Assembly: GCA_049663805.1 (NCBI GenBank) | Contig: JBATEB010000110.1 | Coordinates: 1 to 15,545, forward strand | DNA: 15,545 nt | From: VBDM01 sp049663805 | GTDB lineage: Bacteria; Pseudomonadota; Gammaproteobacteria; Burkholderiales; SG8-39 | Direction: 5' to 3' | In this document: positions 6,652-14,793 of the stretch, piece after piece | How the letters are laid out: every line of letters starts with the position of its first letter | Numbering within the stretch: the stretch's first letter is position 1 | Position numbers and translations under genes: made by a program | The notes under the pieces: generated by a model | What the model was told of the DNA's origin: nothing | The model's database searches: none | What the model saw: the letters and a program-made list of their open reading frames with translations, nothing else

Positions 6652-6693
6652 GGCTCGGCGGCGCAAACCGCGCCGGGAGCCACCCATCGTAGC

Positions 6694-6909
6694 GTGAGCA
6701 AGCTCCTCATTCTCCTGCTTGCAGTGGTCGTCGTGTATCTCGCTCTGAGCGGATTTGCCCGGAGACGCCGCGAGCGGCCTGTCCCGCCTTCCGGCGAGCC
6801 GATGGTCCCCTGCGCGCGCTGCGGCGTGAACCTGCCGCGCAGTGAGGCGCTCGGCGATGCCGGCCGTTTCTTCTGCAGCGAAGAACACCGTCGACTCGGC
6901 GCCGGCTGA
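6694..6909 (+). CDS. PP0621 family protein: membrane anchor plus zinc ribbon
   Basis: A 71-residue protein with a GTG start. Residues 4-20 form one hydrophobic membrane segment, followed by a basic FARRRRER stretch that should face the cytoplasm. The C-terminal half has CARC (C40, C43) and FCSEEH (C61, H65), a likely zinc-binding set. This layout matches, from memory, the PP0621 family that commonly precedes pilS in Beta- and Gammaproteobacteria. The function is unknown. Its stop is 8 bases before the pilS start, so it is probably in the same transcript. Confidence 0.75.
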   Translation: MSKLLILLLAVVVVYLALSGFARRRRERPVPPSGEPMVPCARCGVNLPRSEALGDAGRFFCSEEHRRLGAG

Positions 6910-6917
6910 GCGTCGCC

Positions 6918-8513
6918 ATGGCGGGTCTCGCGATGTTTGCCTTGTCGTGGCCACCGCAGCAGGGCGTGGTCGCCGATTCGTTCTGGGTTTCGCTCAGATA
7001 CTTCAACTTCTACAGAATTGCGGTCGCGGCGATTTTCCTGCTGGCCGTGCTCATTTCCGGGGACGCGCTCGGCCTCGGTAGCCATAACCTCCGGGTCTTT
7101 GCCTACGCGAGCGCCCTCTACCTTGCGCTCGCAGTCGTCTATCAGATTGTTCTGCGCAAAGTTCCCACGTACTTCAACCTGCAACTGACGCTTCATGTAG
7201 CCACCGATATCGTCCTCATCGTCGTGCTCATGTACGCGTCGGGCGGCATCCGCAGCGGGCTTGGAGCGATGCTGCTCATTTCGCTGGCGGGGGCGGCGCT
7301 GGTGAGTCGTGGCCCGCTGGTGCTGTTCTATGCAGCACTGGCGTCGATCGTCGTACTTCTTGAGCAGGCGTATTGGGTGCTCGCACACGATGCGAGCACG
7401 GCGAACTTCGTGCAGCCGGGACTGCTTTCGATCGGTTTTTTCGTCACCACCGTGATCACCAACAGGCTTGCGAGCCGCTTGATCCTGAACGAGCGGCTCG
7501 CAAGCCAGCGCGGCGCCGAGCTTGCGGACCAGTTGCGCATCAACAGGCTGATCGCGCGCGACGTGCAGGACGGTGTGCTCGTTGTGGATGCCAACGGGCT
7601 GGTTCACCAGCGCAATCCTCAGGTAGCGGATCTCCTGGGACGCGACGTGCCGGAATTGAAGCGGGTCGAAGACTATTCGGCGGAGCTCGCCCAGCGGCTC
7701 ACCGCATGGCGAGCGGGCCACGCCCCGAGCAGCGCGAACATGCGCTTCGCGGAGAGCGGACGCATCGTCAGGGCGCGCTTCGTGGCGGCGGGCGTTCCGG
7801 GGGGGAACTTCAGTCTGGTGTTCCTCGAAGACCTGTCCAAGCTCCAGGAGCAGGCCCGGCAGCTCAAGCTCGCTGCGCTGGGGCGACTGACCGCCAACAT
7901 CGCGCACGAAATACGCAACCCGCTTTCGGCGATTACGCACGCGGGTGACTTGTTGCTGGAAGAGCAGCGCGGGCCGCAGAAGGAACGCATGGTCCAGATC
8001 ATCCAGGACAACGCGCGGCGACTGGAACGAATGGTGCATGATGTGCTGGAGCTCTCCCGGCGCGACCGCGTCGAGCCGGAAAAAATTCGGCTGCGCCCGT
8101 ACCTGACGAATTTCATCGAAGAGTTTTCCAGGAACGAGAAAATTCCCATTGAAAGCTTCCACCCCGACGTGGGCGAGGATGTGAGCCTGGAATTCGACCG
8201 GGCGCACCTCAATCAGGTGCTGTGGAATCTTCTTGGCAACGCCTGGCGTCACAGCCGGAAGCGGGCAGGAAGCGTTCGGCTCACGGCCTGGCGCAGGACA
8301 AATCGCGTAGAATTGCACGTCATCGACGACGGTGACGGCGTGGCTCGGGAATTGCAGCCGCAGCTGTTCGAGCCTTTCTTCACGACATTCGCCAGCGGGA
8401 CGGGGTTGGGGCTGTACATTGCGCGCGAGTTGTGCGCGGCCAACGGCACGGTGCTGGAGTATCTGGACGCGGGCTCCGGCGCGGATTTCAGGATCATATG
8501 GCAGGTACCTTAG
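6918..8513 (+). CDS. pilS: Sensor histidine kinase PilS
   Basis: Inner-membrane kinase that phosphorylates PilR to control type IV pilin transcription. The 531 residues contain about six hydrophobic segments (roughly 31-48, 59-79, 90-107, 112-130, 132-150, 165-181), a linker helix, a PAS-like region (about 205-305), then HisKA and HATPase. The phosphorylated histidine is H330 in AHEIRNPLSAI. The ATP-binding boxes are NLLGNAWRHS (N441), DDGDGV (470-475), FEPFFTTF (484-491) and GTGLGLYIARE (494-504). No obvious Shine-Dalgarno precedes ATG 6918, so coupling to the PP0621 gene 8 bases upstream is likely; ATG 6933 is an alternative. It overlaps pilR by 16 bases. PilS identity rests on the six-segment membrane part plus the partner. 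Confidence 0.92.
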   Translation: MAGLAMFALSWPPQQGVVADSFWVSLRYFNFYRIAVAAIFLLAVLISGDALGLGSHNLRVFAYASALYLALAVVYQIVLRKVPTYFNLQLTLHVATDIVLIVVLMYASGGIRSGLGAMLLISLAGAALVSRGPLVLFYAALASIVVLLEQAYWVLAHDASTANFVQPGLLSIGFFVTTVITNRLASRLILNERLASQRGAELADQLRINRLIARDVQDGVLVVDANGLVHQRNPQVADLLGRDVPELKRVEDYSAELAQRLTAWRAGHAPSSANMRFAESGRIVRARFVAAGVPGGNFSLVFLEDLSKLQEQARQLKLAALGRLTANIAHEIRNPLSAITHAGDLLLEEQRGPQKERMVQIIQDNARRLERMVHDVLELSRRDRVEPEKIRLRPYLTNFIEEFSRNEKIPIESFHPDVGEDVSLEFDRAHLNQVLWNLLGNAWRHSRKRAGSVRLTAWRRTNRVELHVIDDGDGVARELQPQLFEPFFTTFASGTGLGLYIARELCAANGTVLEYLDAGSGADFRIIWQVP

Positions 8514-9877
8514 CGAACCGGCGCTCGGAACGGCGGACCAATCCCGTCCAGGGTACGGTGCTCGTTGTCGACGACGAGGCCGACATCCGCGAACTCCTGG
8601 AACTGTCGCTCGTCAGGATGGGCCTGGGGGTCGACGGAGCCGGCTCGGTCGCTGCGGCCCGGGAGTTGCTGCAGTCGAGGCGCTACGACCTCTGCCTTAC
8701 CGACATGCGCCTGCCTGACGGTGACGGCGTCGACATAGTGCGTTTCATCGGCGCGCAGTGCGCCGATCTTCCGGTGGCGGTGATTACCGCTTTTGGCAGC
8801 ACCGAAAATGCCGTGGCCGCTCTCAAGGCAGGCGCATTCGATTACCTGACCAAGCCACTCTCCCTCGACCAGCTTCGCGCGCTGGTCAAGTCGGCGCTGT
8901 CTCTGCCGCAGAAGCCTGCGATTGCCGGATCGGGCGGGCTCGACCTGCTCGGGTCGAGCGCCGGGATCGGGCAGGTGCGCATGATGATAGAGAAGCTCGC
9001 GCGCAGCCAGGCCCCGGTTTACATCACGGGCGAATCCGGGAGCGGCAAGGAGCTTGCGGCCCGGCTGATTCACAACAAGGGATCGCGCCTGGACAAGCCC
9101 TTCGTGCCGGTCAATTGCGGCGCCATTCCGGAAAATCTGATGGAAAGCGAGTTCTTCGGCTACAAGAAGGGCGCGTTTACGGGTGCAGAAGGGGATCGCG
9201 ACGGGTTCTTCCAGGCCGCCAATACCGGCACTCTATTCCTGGACGAGGTGGCGGATCTGCCGCTTGCCATGCAGGTAAAGCTCCTTCGCGCCATCCAGGA
9301 GAAGCAAGTGCGCAAAGTCGGGGCGACTTCGGAGGACTCCGTCGATGTGCGAATCATCTCCGCGACCCACCAGAACCTGGCGGCGCGCGTCGAAGCGGGC
9401 AAGTTTCGCCAGGATCTTTACTACCGACTGGCGGTCATCGAGCTGAAAATGCCGCCGCTCAGGGAATGCCGTGAAGACATTCCCGTACTCGCCGAGGCGA
9501 TTCTCAGGCGGCTCTCGGATCCGCAAGGCAAGCCGGGGCGGTTTTCCGAGGAAGCAATACAGGCCCTGTCGAATTACAATTTTCCCGGCAATGTTCGGGA
9601 GCTGGAAAACATCCTGGAGCGCGCCATGGCGCTTGCCACGCGCGACGAAATCCGGCCGGAGGACCTGCAGCTTTCCCCGCCGACCTGGGGCGCCGCCGTC
9701 GAGCCGGCGGCCGCCAACGCCAGGTGGCCGCTTCAGGAATATCTGGACCGCGTCGAAAAAGACGTCATCCTCGAGGCTCTCGAGAAGACCCGCTTCAACC
9801 GAACCGCCGCGGCCAGGCTCCTGGGCATCACGTTCAGGGCGTTGCGCTACCGAATGGAACGGCTTGGAATCCGGTGA
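8498..9877 (+). CDS. pilR: Sigma54-dependent response regulator PilR
   Basis: NtrC-type activator of sigma54 RNA polymerase. From ATG 8498 it has 459 residues. The receiver domain (about 20-130) has acidic D25/D26, phospho-acceptor D69 in LTDMRLPDGDG and K119. The AAA+ domain has Walker A GESGSGKE (178-185), the sigma54-contacting loop GAFTGA (225-230), Walker B GTLFLDE (244-250) and a second-half segment NFPGNVRELEN (361-371). A Fis-type helix-turn-helix occupies about 430-459 (FNRTAAARLLGITFRALRYR). ATG 8498 is chosen because AGGA at 8490-8493 precedes it and the 22 extra upstream residues in the open frame look like out-of-frame pilS sequence. It overlaps the pilS end by 16 bases. The usual target, the pilA promoter, is not in the window. 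Confidence 0.94.
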   Translation: MAGTLANRRSERRTNPVQGTVLVVDDEADIRELLELSLVRMGLGVDGAGSVAAARELLQSRRYDLCLTDMRLPDGDGVDIVRFIGAQCADLPVAVITAFGSTENAVAALKAGAFDYLTKPLSLDQLRALVKSALSLPQKPAIAGSGGLDLLGSSAGIGQVRMMIEKLARSQAPVYITGESGSGKELAARLIHNKGSRLDKPFVPVNCGAIPENLMESEFFGYKKGAFTGAEGDRDGFFQAANTGTLFLDEVADLPLAMQVKLLRAIQEKQVRKVGATSEDSVDVRIISATHQNLAARVEAGKFRQDLYYRLAVIELKMPPLRECREDIPVLAEAILRRLSDPQGKPGRFSEEAIQALSNYNFPGNVRELENILERAMALATRDEIRPEDLQLSPPTWGAAVEPAAANARWPLQEYLDRVEKDVILEALEKTRFNRTAAARLLGITFRALRYRMERLGIR

Positions 9878-10432
9878 GTGGCTCTCGGGTCTCTTGACGA
9901 AAGCGGCGTTCTGTCCGGGGCGCAGCAAGCTCCTTCGCCGAACTTCGATGAGCGCCCCGAAGCGACCGCGGTGACCCTTCTCGTCGTTCACAACATCAGC
10001 CTCCCGCCCGGGGAGTTCGGCGGCGAGGGCGTGGTCGGCTTGTTCACCAATACCCTCGATTTTGCGGCGCACCCGTACTACGAAACGCTGCGCGAACTCA
10101 AAGTGTCGGCGCACTTCCTCGTGCGTCGTGACGGCGGTCTGCTCCAGTTCGTGGCCTGCTCGAAGCGGGCCTGGCACGCGGGCGAGTCGAATTGGCGCGG
10201 GCACGAGCGCTGCAACGACTTTTCGATCGGAGTCGAGCTCGAAGGAACGGATGACCAAGCCTACGCCGATCCCCAATATCGGCGCCTCGCCGAGCTCGCG
10301 GCCGTGCTGCGTCGACGCTATCCGGTCATCGATGTGGTTGGACATGCCGATATTGCCCCGGGCCGCAAGACCGATCCGGGGCCGGCTTTCGACTGGGGGT
10401 ACGCGCGGGCGCTGTTTTCCGGGGGCGCGTAG
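9878..10432 (+). CDS. ampD: N-acetyl-anhydromuramyl-L-alanine amidase AmpD
   Basis: Cytosolic zinc amidase that cleaves the peptide from anhydromuramyl peptides during peptidoglycan recycling and so keeps AmpR-dependent beta-lactamase off where present. The 184 residues show the Amidase_2 pattern: zinc ligands H38 (VVHNISLPPG), H156 (VVGHADIAPGRKTDPG) and D166, with catalytic E120 and K164, the same order as in Citrobacter AmpD. WHAG and FSIGVELEG are also present. There is no signal peptide, so it is the cytosolic form rather than periplasmic AmiD. The GTG start at 9878 follows the pilR stop TGA with no gap, so coupled translation is likely. Location after pilR is a common betaproteobacterial arrangement and does not by itself imply a role in pili. 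Confidence 0.94.
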   Translation: MALGSLDESGVLSGAQQAPSPNFDERPEATAVTLLVVHNISLPPGEFGGEGVVGLFTNTLDFAAHPYYETLRELKVSAHFLVRRDGGLLQFVACSKRAWHAGESNWRGHERCNDFSIGVELEGTDDQAYADPQYRRLAELAAVLRRRYPVIDVVGHADIAPGRKTDPGPAFDWGYARALFSGGA

Positions 10433-10467
10433 CGACCCGGGGCGTTCGGTGTCCCGCCGTCAATAAC

Positions 10468-10498
10468 CCCGGCGCTCCGCGCCCTTTCCGGCGCCGGG
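10468..10498 (+). terminator. GC-rich hairpin, possible terminator after ampD
   Basis: CCCGGCGC (10468-10475) pairs perfectly with GCGCCGGG (10491-10498) around a 15-base loop, 36 bases after the ampD stop. There is no T-run behind it, so if it stops transcription it does so weakly or with help from Rho. Confidence 0.35.
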
Positions 10499-10596
10499 CC
10501 AGCCGCGGCGGCGCCGCTCTCGAGGAGGCGCTTCGCTCCGGTCCCCTGCGGATATTGCGAAGCCGCTTGAGAAAGCGGAGCGTTCGGCTTGACATC

Positions 10597-10612
10597 CCAC
10601 TAGAACTAGTTG
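10597..10612 (+). promoter_or_regulatory. NrdR box 1 (distal)
   Basis: CCACTAGAACTAGTTG is a near-palindrome that matches the NrdR consensus pattern (aCAcTAtATcTAgtGt type) around the ACTA...TAGT core. It covers or abuts the candidate -35 TTGCAC (10611-10616). NrdR is the ATP/dATP-sensing repressor of ribonucleotide reductase genes. See the second box exactly 31 bases downstream. Confidence 0.75.
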
Positions 10613-10639
10613 CACACTCCCGGCACGGTACTATATATT
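10611..10639 (+). promoter_or_regulatory. Candidate nrdA promoter
   Basis: TTGCAC (10611-10616) and TATATT (10634-10639) with 17-base spacing form the best -35/-10 pair and would place the transcript start about 85 bases before the nrdA ATG. A perfect TTGACA at 10589-10594 is a competing -35, but its -10 region (CACACT, 18-base spacing) is poor. Both NrdR-like boxes overlap the chosen elements, which supports it. Confidence 0.6.
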
Positions 10640-10643
10640 GTGG
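10628..10643 (+). promoter_or_regulatory. NrdR box 2 (proximal)
   Basis: GTACTATATATTGTGG carries the ACTATAT...TTGT core of an NrdR site and covers the candidate -10 TATATT. Its left edge is 31 bases from that of box 1, about three helical turns. This is the spacing that places two NrdR sites on one face of DNA. Confidence 0.8.
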
Positions 10644-10730
10644 TGCGCAATTCGCCGCCACGCCCGCTCATGACTGCAACCGTCCCGAGCCGGCTCGGCA
10701 GCGCTCACGGGAAAGTTCAGGAAACCGACT

Positions 10731-13595
10731 ATGCAGATTGCCGCTGACGCGCCCCCTTCCCAGTCGGTTGCCGGCGCAAGCGCTCTTGCCGAGGTCGGTC
10801 CGCCCGGCGCGCAGCCCTCGCTCTCCGTCTACAAGGTCATTCGGCGCAACGGGGCCGTTGTCGGTTTCGAGCCCGCCAAGATTTCGGTCGCCATGACCAA
10901 GGCGTTCCTCGCGGTTGAAGGCGGCCAGGGCGCGGCTTCTGCCCGTGTCCGGGAACTTGTCGGGAGCCTGACCGAGGGGCTCGTTGGCGCGCTGATGCGG
11001 CGCCAGCCCGCGGGCGGCACCCTCCATATCGAGGACATCCAGGACCAGGTCGAGCTTGCCTTGATGCGCTCCGGCCAGCACGAGGTTGCGCGCGCCTACG
11101 TGCTCTACCGCGAAAAGCGCGCCGAAGCGCGCGCCCACGAGGCGCAGAAGAAAGCCGGTCCCCAGTCGCAGTTGCGCGTCGTCGAAGACGGCGTGCAGCG
11201 CCCTCTCGATCTGGGGCGTTTGAGTTCATTGCTGGCCTCGGCCTGCGAGGGCCTGGGCGAGGCCGTGGATTCCAAAGCGATTCTCGCCGAGACCTTGAAG
11301 AATCTGTACGACGGCGTGCCCGCCGACGAGGTGCGCAAGTCCACCGTGCTTTCGGCTCGCGCCCTGATCGAAAAGGATCCGGCCTACAGCTATGTCAGCG
11401 CGCGCCTGCTCCTCCATACCATCCGGCGCGAAGTTCTCGGCGAGGAGGTGTCCCAGGCGGAAATGAAGCACCGCTACGCGGAGTACTTTCCGCAGTTCGT
11501 GTCGCGCGGCATCCGGGCAGAACTGCTCGATGACCGGCTTGGCGCCTTCGACCTGGAGAAGCTTGGCGCCGCCCTCGATGCATCGCGCGATCTCAAATTC
11601 GGCTACCTCGGACTCCAGACCCTGTACGACCGCTATTTCCTGCACGTGCACGGGGTGCGGATCGAGTTGCCCCAGGTGTTCTTCATGCGCGTGGCGATGG
11701 GCCTCGCGCTCAACGAGATAGACCGCGAAGCACGGGTGATCGAGTTCTACGACGCCTTGTCCTCGTTCGATTTCATGAGTTCGACCCCGACCCTGTTCAA
11801 TTCCGGGACGACCCGCTCGCAACTTTCGTCGTGCTATCTCACCACGGTGTCGGATGACCTGAACGGCATCTATGAGGCGATCAAGGAGAACGCGCTCCTC
11901 GCCAAGTACGCCGGGGGGCTCGGCAACGACTGGACCCCGGTGCGGGCGCTCGGCTCGCATATCAAGGGGACCAACGGCAAGTCCCAGGGCGTAGTGCCTT
12001 TCCTGAAGGTCGTCAACGATACGGCGGTCGCGGTCAACCAGGGCGGCAAGCGCAAAGGAGCGGTGTGCTCCTATCTGGAAACGTGGCACCTGGATATCGA
12101 GGAATTTCTCGAATTGCGGAAGAACACCGGCGACGACCGGCGCCGCACGCACGACATGAACACCGCGAACTGGATTCCGGATCTGTTCATGAAGCGGGTA
12201 ATGGAAAACGCAGATTGGACCCTCTTCAGCCCTTCGGATGTCCCCGATCTGCACGACAAGTTCGGGCGCGCGTTCGAGACCGCCTATGTCGGTTACGAGG
12301 AGAAAGCCGCCAGCGGGCAGCTCAGGCTGTTCAAGAAGATTCCCGCGGTGCAGTTGTGGCGAAAGATGGTGAGCATGCTGTTCGAGACCGGGCATCCCTG
12401 GATTACGTTCAAGGACCCCTGCAACCTGCGCTCGCCGCAGCAGCACGTGGGCGTCGTGCACAGCTCCAATCTATGCACCGAAATCACCCTGAACACCAGC
12501 GACCGCGAAATTGCGGTGTGCAATCTCGGCTCGATCAACATGGTCGCGCACATGAAAGGCGGCGGGTTCGACCATGACAAGCTGAAGAGAACAATCGCCA
12601 CCGCGATGCGCATGCTCGACAACGTCATCGACATCAATTACTACGCGGTGGCGAAGGCGCGCAACTCCAATCTCAGGCACCGACCGGTCGGTTTGGGGAT
12701 CATGGGTTTCCAGGACTGCCTGCAGATGCTCAGGCTTCCCTACGGCTCGCCGGATGCGGTCGAATTTGCCGACCGGTCGATGGAGGCCGTTGCATACTTT
12801 TCGTACTGGGCTTCCAGCGAACTCGCCGAGGAGCGAGGCCGCTACGCCTCATATCCGAACTCGCTGTGGGATCGGGGCGTTCTACCCCAGGACACGCTGG
12901 GCCTGCTTCGGGATGAGCGCGGCGGTTACGTCGATATCGACATGTCCGAGTCGATGGATTGGAAGGCGCTGCGCGAGCGCATCAAGCACCACGGCATGCG
13001 CAATTCCAACTGCCTCGCGATCGCGCCGACCGCGACCATCGCCAACATCATCGGTGTGTCGGCTTCGATCGAGCCGACGTTCCAGAACCTTTTCGTCAAA
13101 TCGAATCTGTCGGGCGAGTTTACGGTGGTGAACGAATATCTCGTTGCCGACCTGAAGAAACTGGGCCTGTGGGACGAGGTCATGGTGGCCGATCTCAAGT
13201 ATTTCGACGGCAATCTCGCGCGAATAGACCGGATTCCGCCGGAACTGCGCAGGCTCTACGCCACCGCCTTCGAAATCGATCCCGTATGGATCGTCGAGGC
13301 GGGGGCGCGACGCCAGAAGTGGATCGATCAATCCCAGTCGCTCAACATCTACATCGGCCAGGCCTCGGGCAAGAAGCTCGACGAGACCTACAGGCTCGCG
13401 TGGCAACGGGGTCTGAAGACCACGTATTACCTGCGGGCCACGGGCGCGACGCACGCCGAGAAGTCAACCGTCAAGTCCGGGCAGTTGAACGCCGTCCCCG
13501 CCCAGGGAGGGACTTCTTCGGCGGATGCTTCAGCGAGCGATTCGGGAGTCAAGGCGTGCAGGATCGACGACCCGGAGTGCGAGGCGTGCCAATGA
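10731..13595 (+). CDS. nrdA: Class Ia ribonucleotide reductase, large (alpha) subunit
   Basis: Reduces ribonucleoside diphosphates to deoxy forms with the NrdB radical subunit. The 954 residues are longer than E. coli NrdA (761) because of the N terminus: a disordered start (1-30), an ATP-cone (about 33-128, VYKVIRRNGAVVGFEPAKIS) and a second cone-like/N-terminal region (about 149-236). Catalytic residues visible are C368 (SSCYL), C582 and E584 (NLCTEI) and C597 (AVCNLGSIN). Radical-transfer tyrosines are likely Y899/Y900. The C-terminal tail ends DPECEACQ, giving a C950/C953 relay pair; C943 is close by. ATG 10731 has AGGA 8 bases upstream. nrdB follows after 33 bases. Expression is probably repressed by NrdR through the two upstream boxes. 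The ATP-cone predicts dATP inhibition. Confidence 0.96.
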   Translation: MQIAADAPPSQSVAGASALAEVGPPGAQPSLSVYKVIRRNGAVVGFEPAKISVAMTKAFLAVEGGQGAASARVRELVGSLTEGLVGALMRRQPAGGTLHIEDIQDQVELALMRSGQHEVARAYVLYREKRAEARAHEAQKKAGPQSQLRVVEDGVQRPLDLGRLSSLLASACEGLGEAVDSKAILAETLKNLYDGVPADEVRKSTVLSARALIEKDPAYSYVSARLLLHTIRREVLGEEVSQAEMKHRYAEYFPQFVSRGIRAELLDDRLGAFDLEKLGAALDASRDLKFGYLGLQTLYDRYFLHVHGVRIELPQVFFMRVAMGLALNEIDREARVIEFYDALSSFDFMSSTPTLFNSGTTRSQLSSCYLTTVSDDLNGIYEAIKENALLAKYAGGLGNDWTPVRALGSHIKGTNGKSQGVVPFLKVVNDTAVAVNQGGKRKGAVCSYLETWHLDIEEFLELRKNTGDDRRRTHDMNTANWIPDLFMKRVMENADWTLFSPSDVPDLHDKFGRAFETAYVGYEEKAASGQLRLFKKIPAVQLWRKMVSMLFETGHPWITFKDPCNLRSPQQHVGVVHSSNLCTEITLNTSDREIAVCNLGSINMVAHMKGGGFDHDKLKRTIATAMRMLDNVIDINYYAVAKARNSNLRHRPVGLGIMGFQDCLQMLRLPYGSPDAVEFADRSMEAVAYFSYWASSELAEERGRYASYPNSLWDRGVLPQDTLGLLRDERGGYVDIDMSESMDWKALRERIKHHGMRNSNCLAIAPTATIANIIGVSASIEPTFQNLFVKSNLSGEFTVVNEYLVADLKKLGLWDEVMVADLKYFDGNLARIDRIPPELRRLYATAFEIDPVWIVEAGARRQKWIDQSQSLNIYIGQASGKKLDETYRLAWQRGLKTTYYLRATGATHAEKSTVKSGQLNAVPAQGGTSSADASASDSGVKACRIDDPECEACQ

Positions 13596-13628
13596 GCGGG
13601 ACCGGGCGGAAGCACAGGGGAGAGATGC

Positions 13629-14753
13629 ATGCTTTCTCTTGAAGACATCGGTGCGGAGCCCAAGTCGGGGCTGGATCCGGCTGCGCTCGCGCCACGCGCG
13701 GCAGCCGGCGAGCGCAGACCGGGGGACGCCAGCCACCGGCGCGTGCGCGTCGAGGACAAGCGCATCATCAACGCGCAAGCCGACGTCAACCAGCTCGTCC
13801 CGTTCAAGTACAAGTGGGCGTGGGAAAAATACCTCTCGGGCTGCGCAAACCACTGGATGCCGCAGGAAATCAACATGAGCCGCGACATCGCGTTATGGAG
13901 GGATCCGAACGGATTGACCGAGGACGAACGACGCGTCGTCAGACGCAATCTGGGGTTCTTCGTGACGGCCGATTCGCTGGCGGCGAACAACATCGTTCTG
14001 GGCACCTATCGGCACATCACCGCCCCGGAGTGTCGTCAATACCTGCTGCGACAGGCCTTCGAGGAGGCCATTCACACTCACGCCTACCAGTACATCGTGG
14101 AAAGCCTGCAGCTCGATGAAGGCGAGGTGTTCAACGCCTATCACGAAATCCCGAGTATCCGGGACAAGGACGAATTCCTGATTCCTTTTATCGATATCCT
14201 GACCGACCCGTCGTTCAAGACCGGAACTCCCGAGGCCGATCAGAAGCTCCTGAGGAGCCTGATCGTATTCGCCTGCCTGATGGAGGGTTTGTTCTTTTAC
14301 GTCGGATTCGTGCAGATTCTGGCGCTCGGGCGACAGAACAAGATGACCGGCGCCGCCGAGCAGTATCAATACATCCTGCGCGACGAGTCGATGCACTGCA
14401 ATTTCGGCATCGATCTCGTGAATCAGATCAAGATGGAAAATCCGCATCTCTGGACCCCGGAATTCCGGGAAGAGATGGGCGGTCTCTTCAGAAAGGCGGT
14501 CGAGTTGGAGTATCGCTACGCGGAAGACACCATGCCGCGCGGAGTTCTGGGGCTCAACGCTCCGATGTTCAAGGAATATCTGCGCTACATCGCCAATCGC
14601 CGCAGCCAGCAGATCGGGGTCGAGCCCATGTTTGCGGGAGCGAGCAACCCGTTTCCGTGGATGAGTGAAATGACCGATCTCAAGAAGGAACGAAATTTCT
14701 TCGAGACTCGCGTCATCGAATACCAGACTGGGGGCGCGCTCAGTTGGGACTAG
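13629..14753 (+). CDS. nrdB: Class Ia ribonucleotide reductase, small (beta) subunit
   Basis: Holds the dimetal site and tyrosyl radical that start NrdA catalysis. The 374 residues carry all expected ligands: D115 (TADSLAANN), E146 and H149 (EEAIHTHAYQYI), E219 (CLMEGLFFY), and E253 and H256 (RDESMHCNFG). The radical tyrosine is Y153, seven residues after E146 exactly as Y122 follows E115 in E. coli, so this is not a tyrosine-less class Ic enzyme. The first 45 residues are low-complexity. The C-terminal end YQTGGALSWD is the tail expected to dock on NrdA. ATG 13629 is preceded by a strong Shine-Dalgarno AGGGGAGAG (13616-13624). It is cotranscribed with nrdA. Confidence 0.96.
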   Translation: MLSLEDIGAEPKSGLDPAALAPRAAAGERRPGDASHRRVRVEDKRIINAQADVNQLVPFKYKWAWEKYLSGCANHWMPQEINMSRDIALWRDPNGLTEDERRVVRRNLGFFVTADSLAANNIVLGTYRHITAPECRQYLLRQAFEEAIHTHAYQYIVESLQLDEGEVFNAYHEIPSIRDKDEFLIPFIDILTDPSFKTGTPEADQKLLRSLIVFACLMEGLFFYVGFVQILALGRQNKMTGAAEQYQYILRDESMHCNFGIDLVNQIKMENPHLWTPEFREEMGGLFRKAVELEYRYAEDTMPRGVLGLNAPMFKEYLRYIANRRSQQIGVEPMFAGASNPFPWMSEMTDLKKERNFFETRVIEYQTGGALSWD

Positions 14754-14793
14754 ACGCGCTCCACGTCGGGTCGGTTTCCAAGCGGGAGAGAGC

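Larger units (their letters stand above)
10433..10730. other. 298-base regulatory spacer between ampD and nrdA
   Basis: No gene is visible. The left half is very GC-rich and holds a hairpin at 10468-10498. A second hairpin has a 6-bp stem and GAGA loop (CCGCTT 10563-10568 with AAGCGG 10573-10578). It competes with a wider pairing of AAGCCG (10560-10565) with CGGCTT (10585-10590). The right half becomes AT-richer and holds the nrdA promoter with two NrdR-like boxes. It ends in the nrdA leader with a Shine-Dalgarno AGGA at 10719-10722. Confidence 0.8.

Noticed and set aside
6600..8318. A 572-codon open frame on the minus strand
   Set aside because: It lies opposite the PP0621 gene and pilS, runs through the tRNA edge, has an Arg/His/Gln-rich composition with no recognisable motif, and fits GC-rich antisense shadowing.
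8432..8497. Upstream start for PilR at 8432
   Set aside because: The added residues translate the pilS catalytic end out of frame; ATG 8498 has its own AGGA site.
9233..10345. A 370-codon open frame on the minus strand
   Set aside because: It is antisense to pilR and ampD, whose catalytic motifs are all intact; the composition is shadow-like.
10600..10620. Possible DnaA box near TTGCACA before nrdA
   Set aside because: It matches the DnaA consensus too poorly, and the region is better explained by the NrdR box and a -35 element.
11226..12461. A 411-codon open frame on the minus strand
   Set aside because: It is antisense to the conserved centre of nrdA; no domain pattern is visible.
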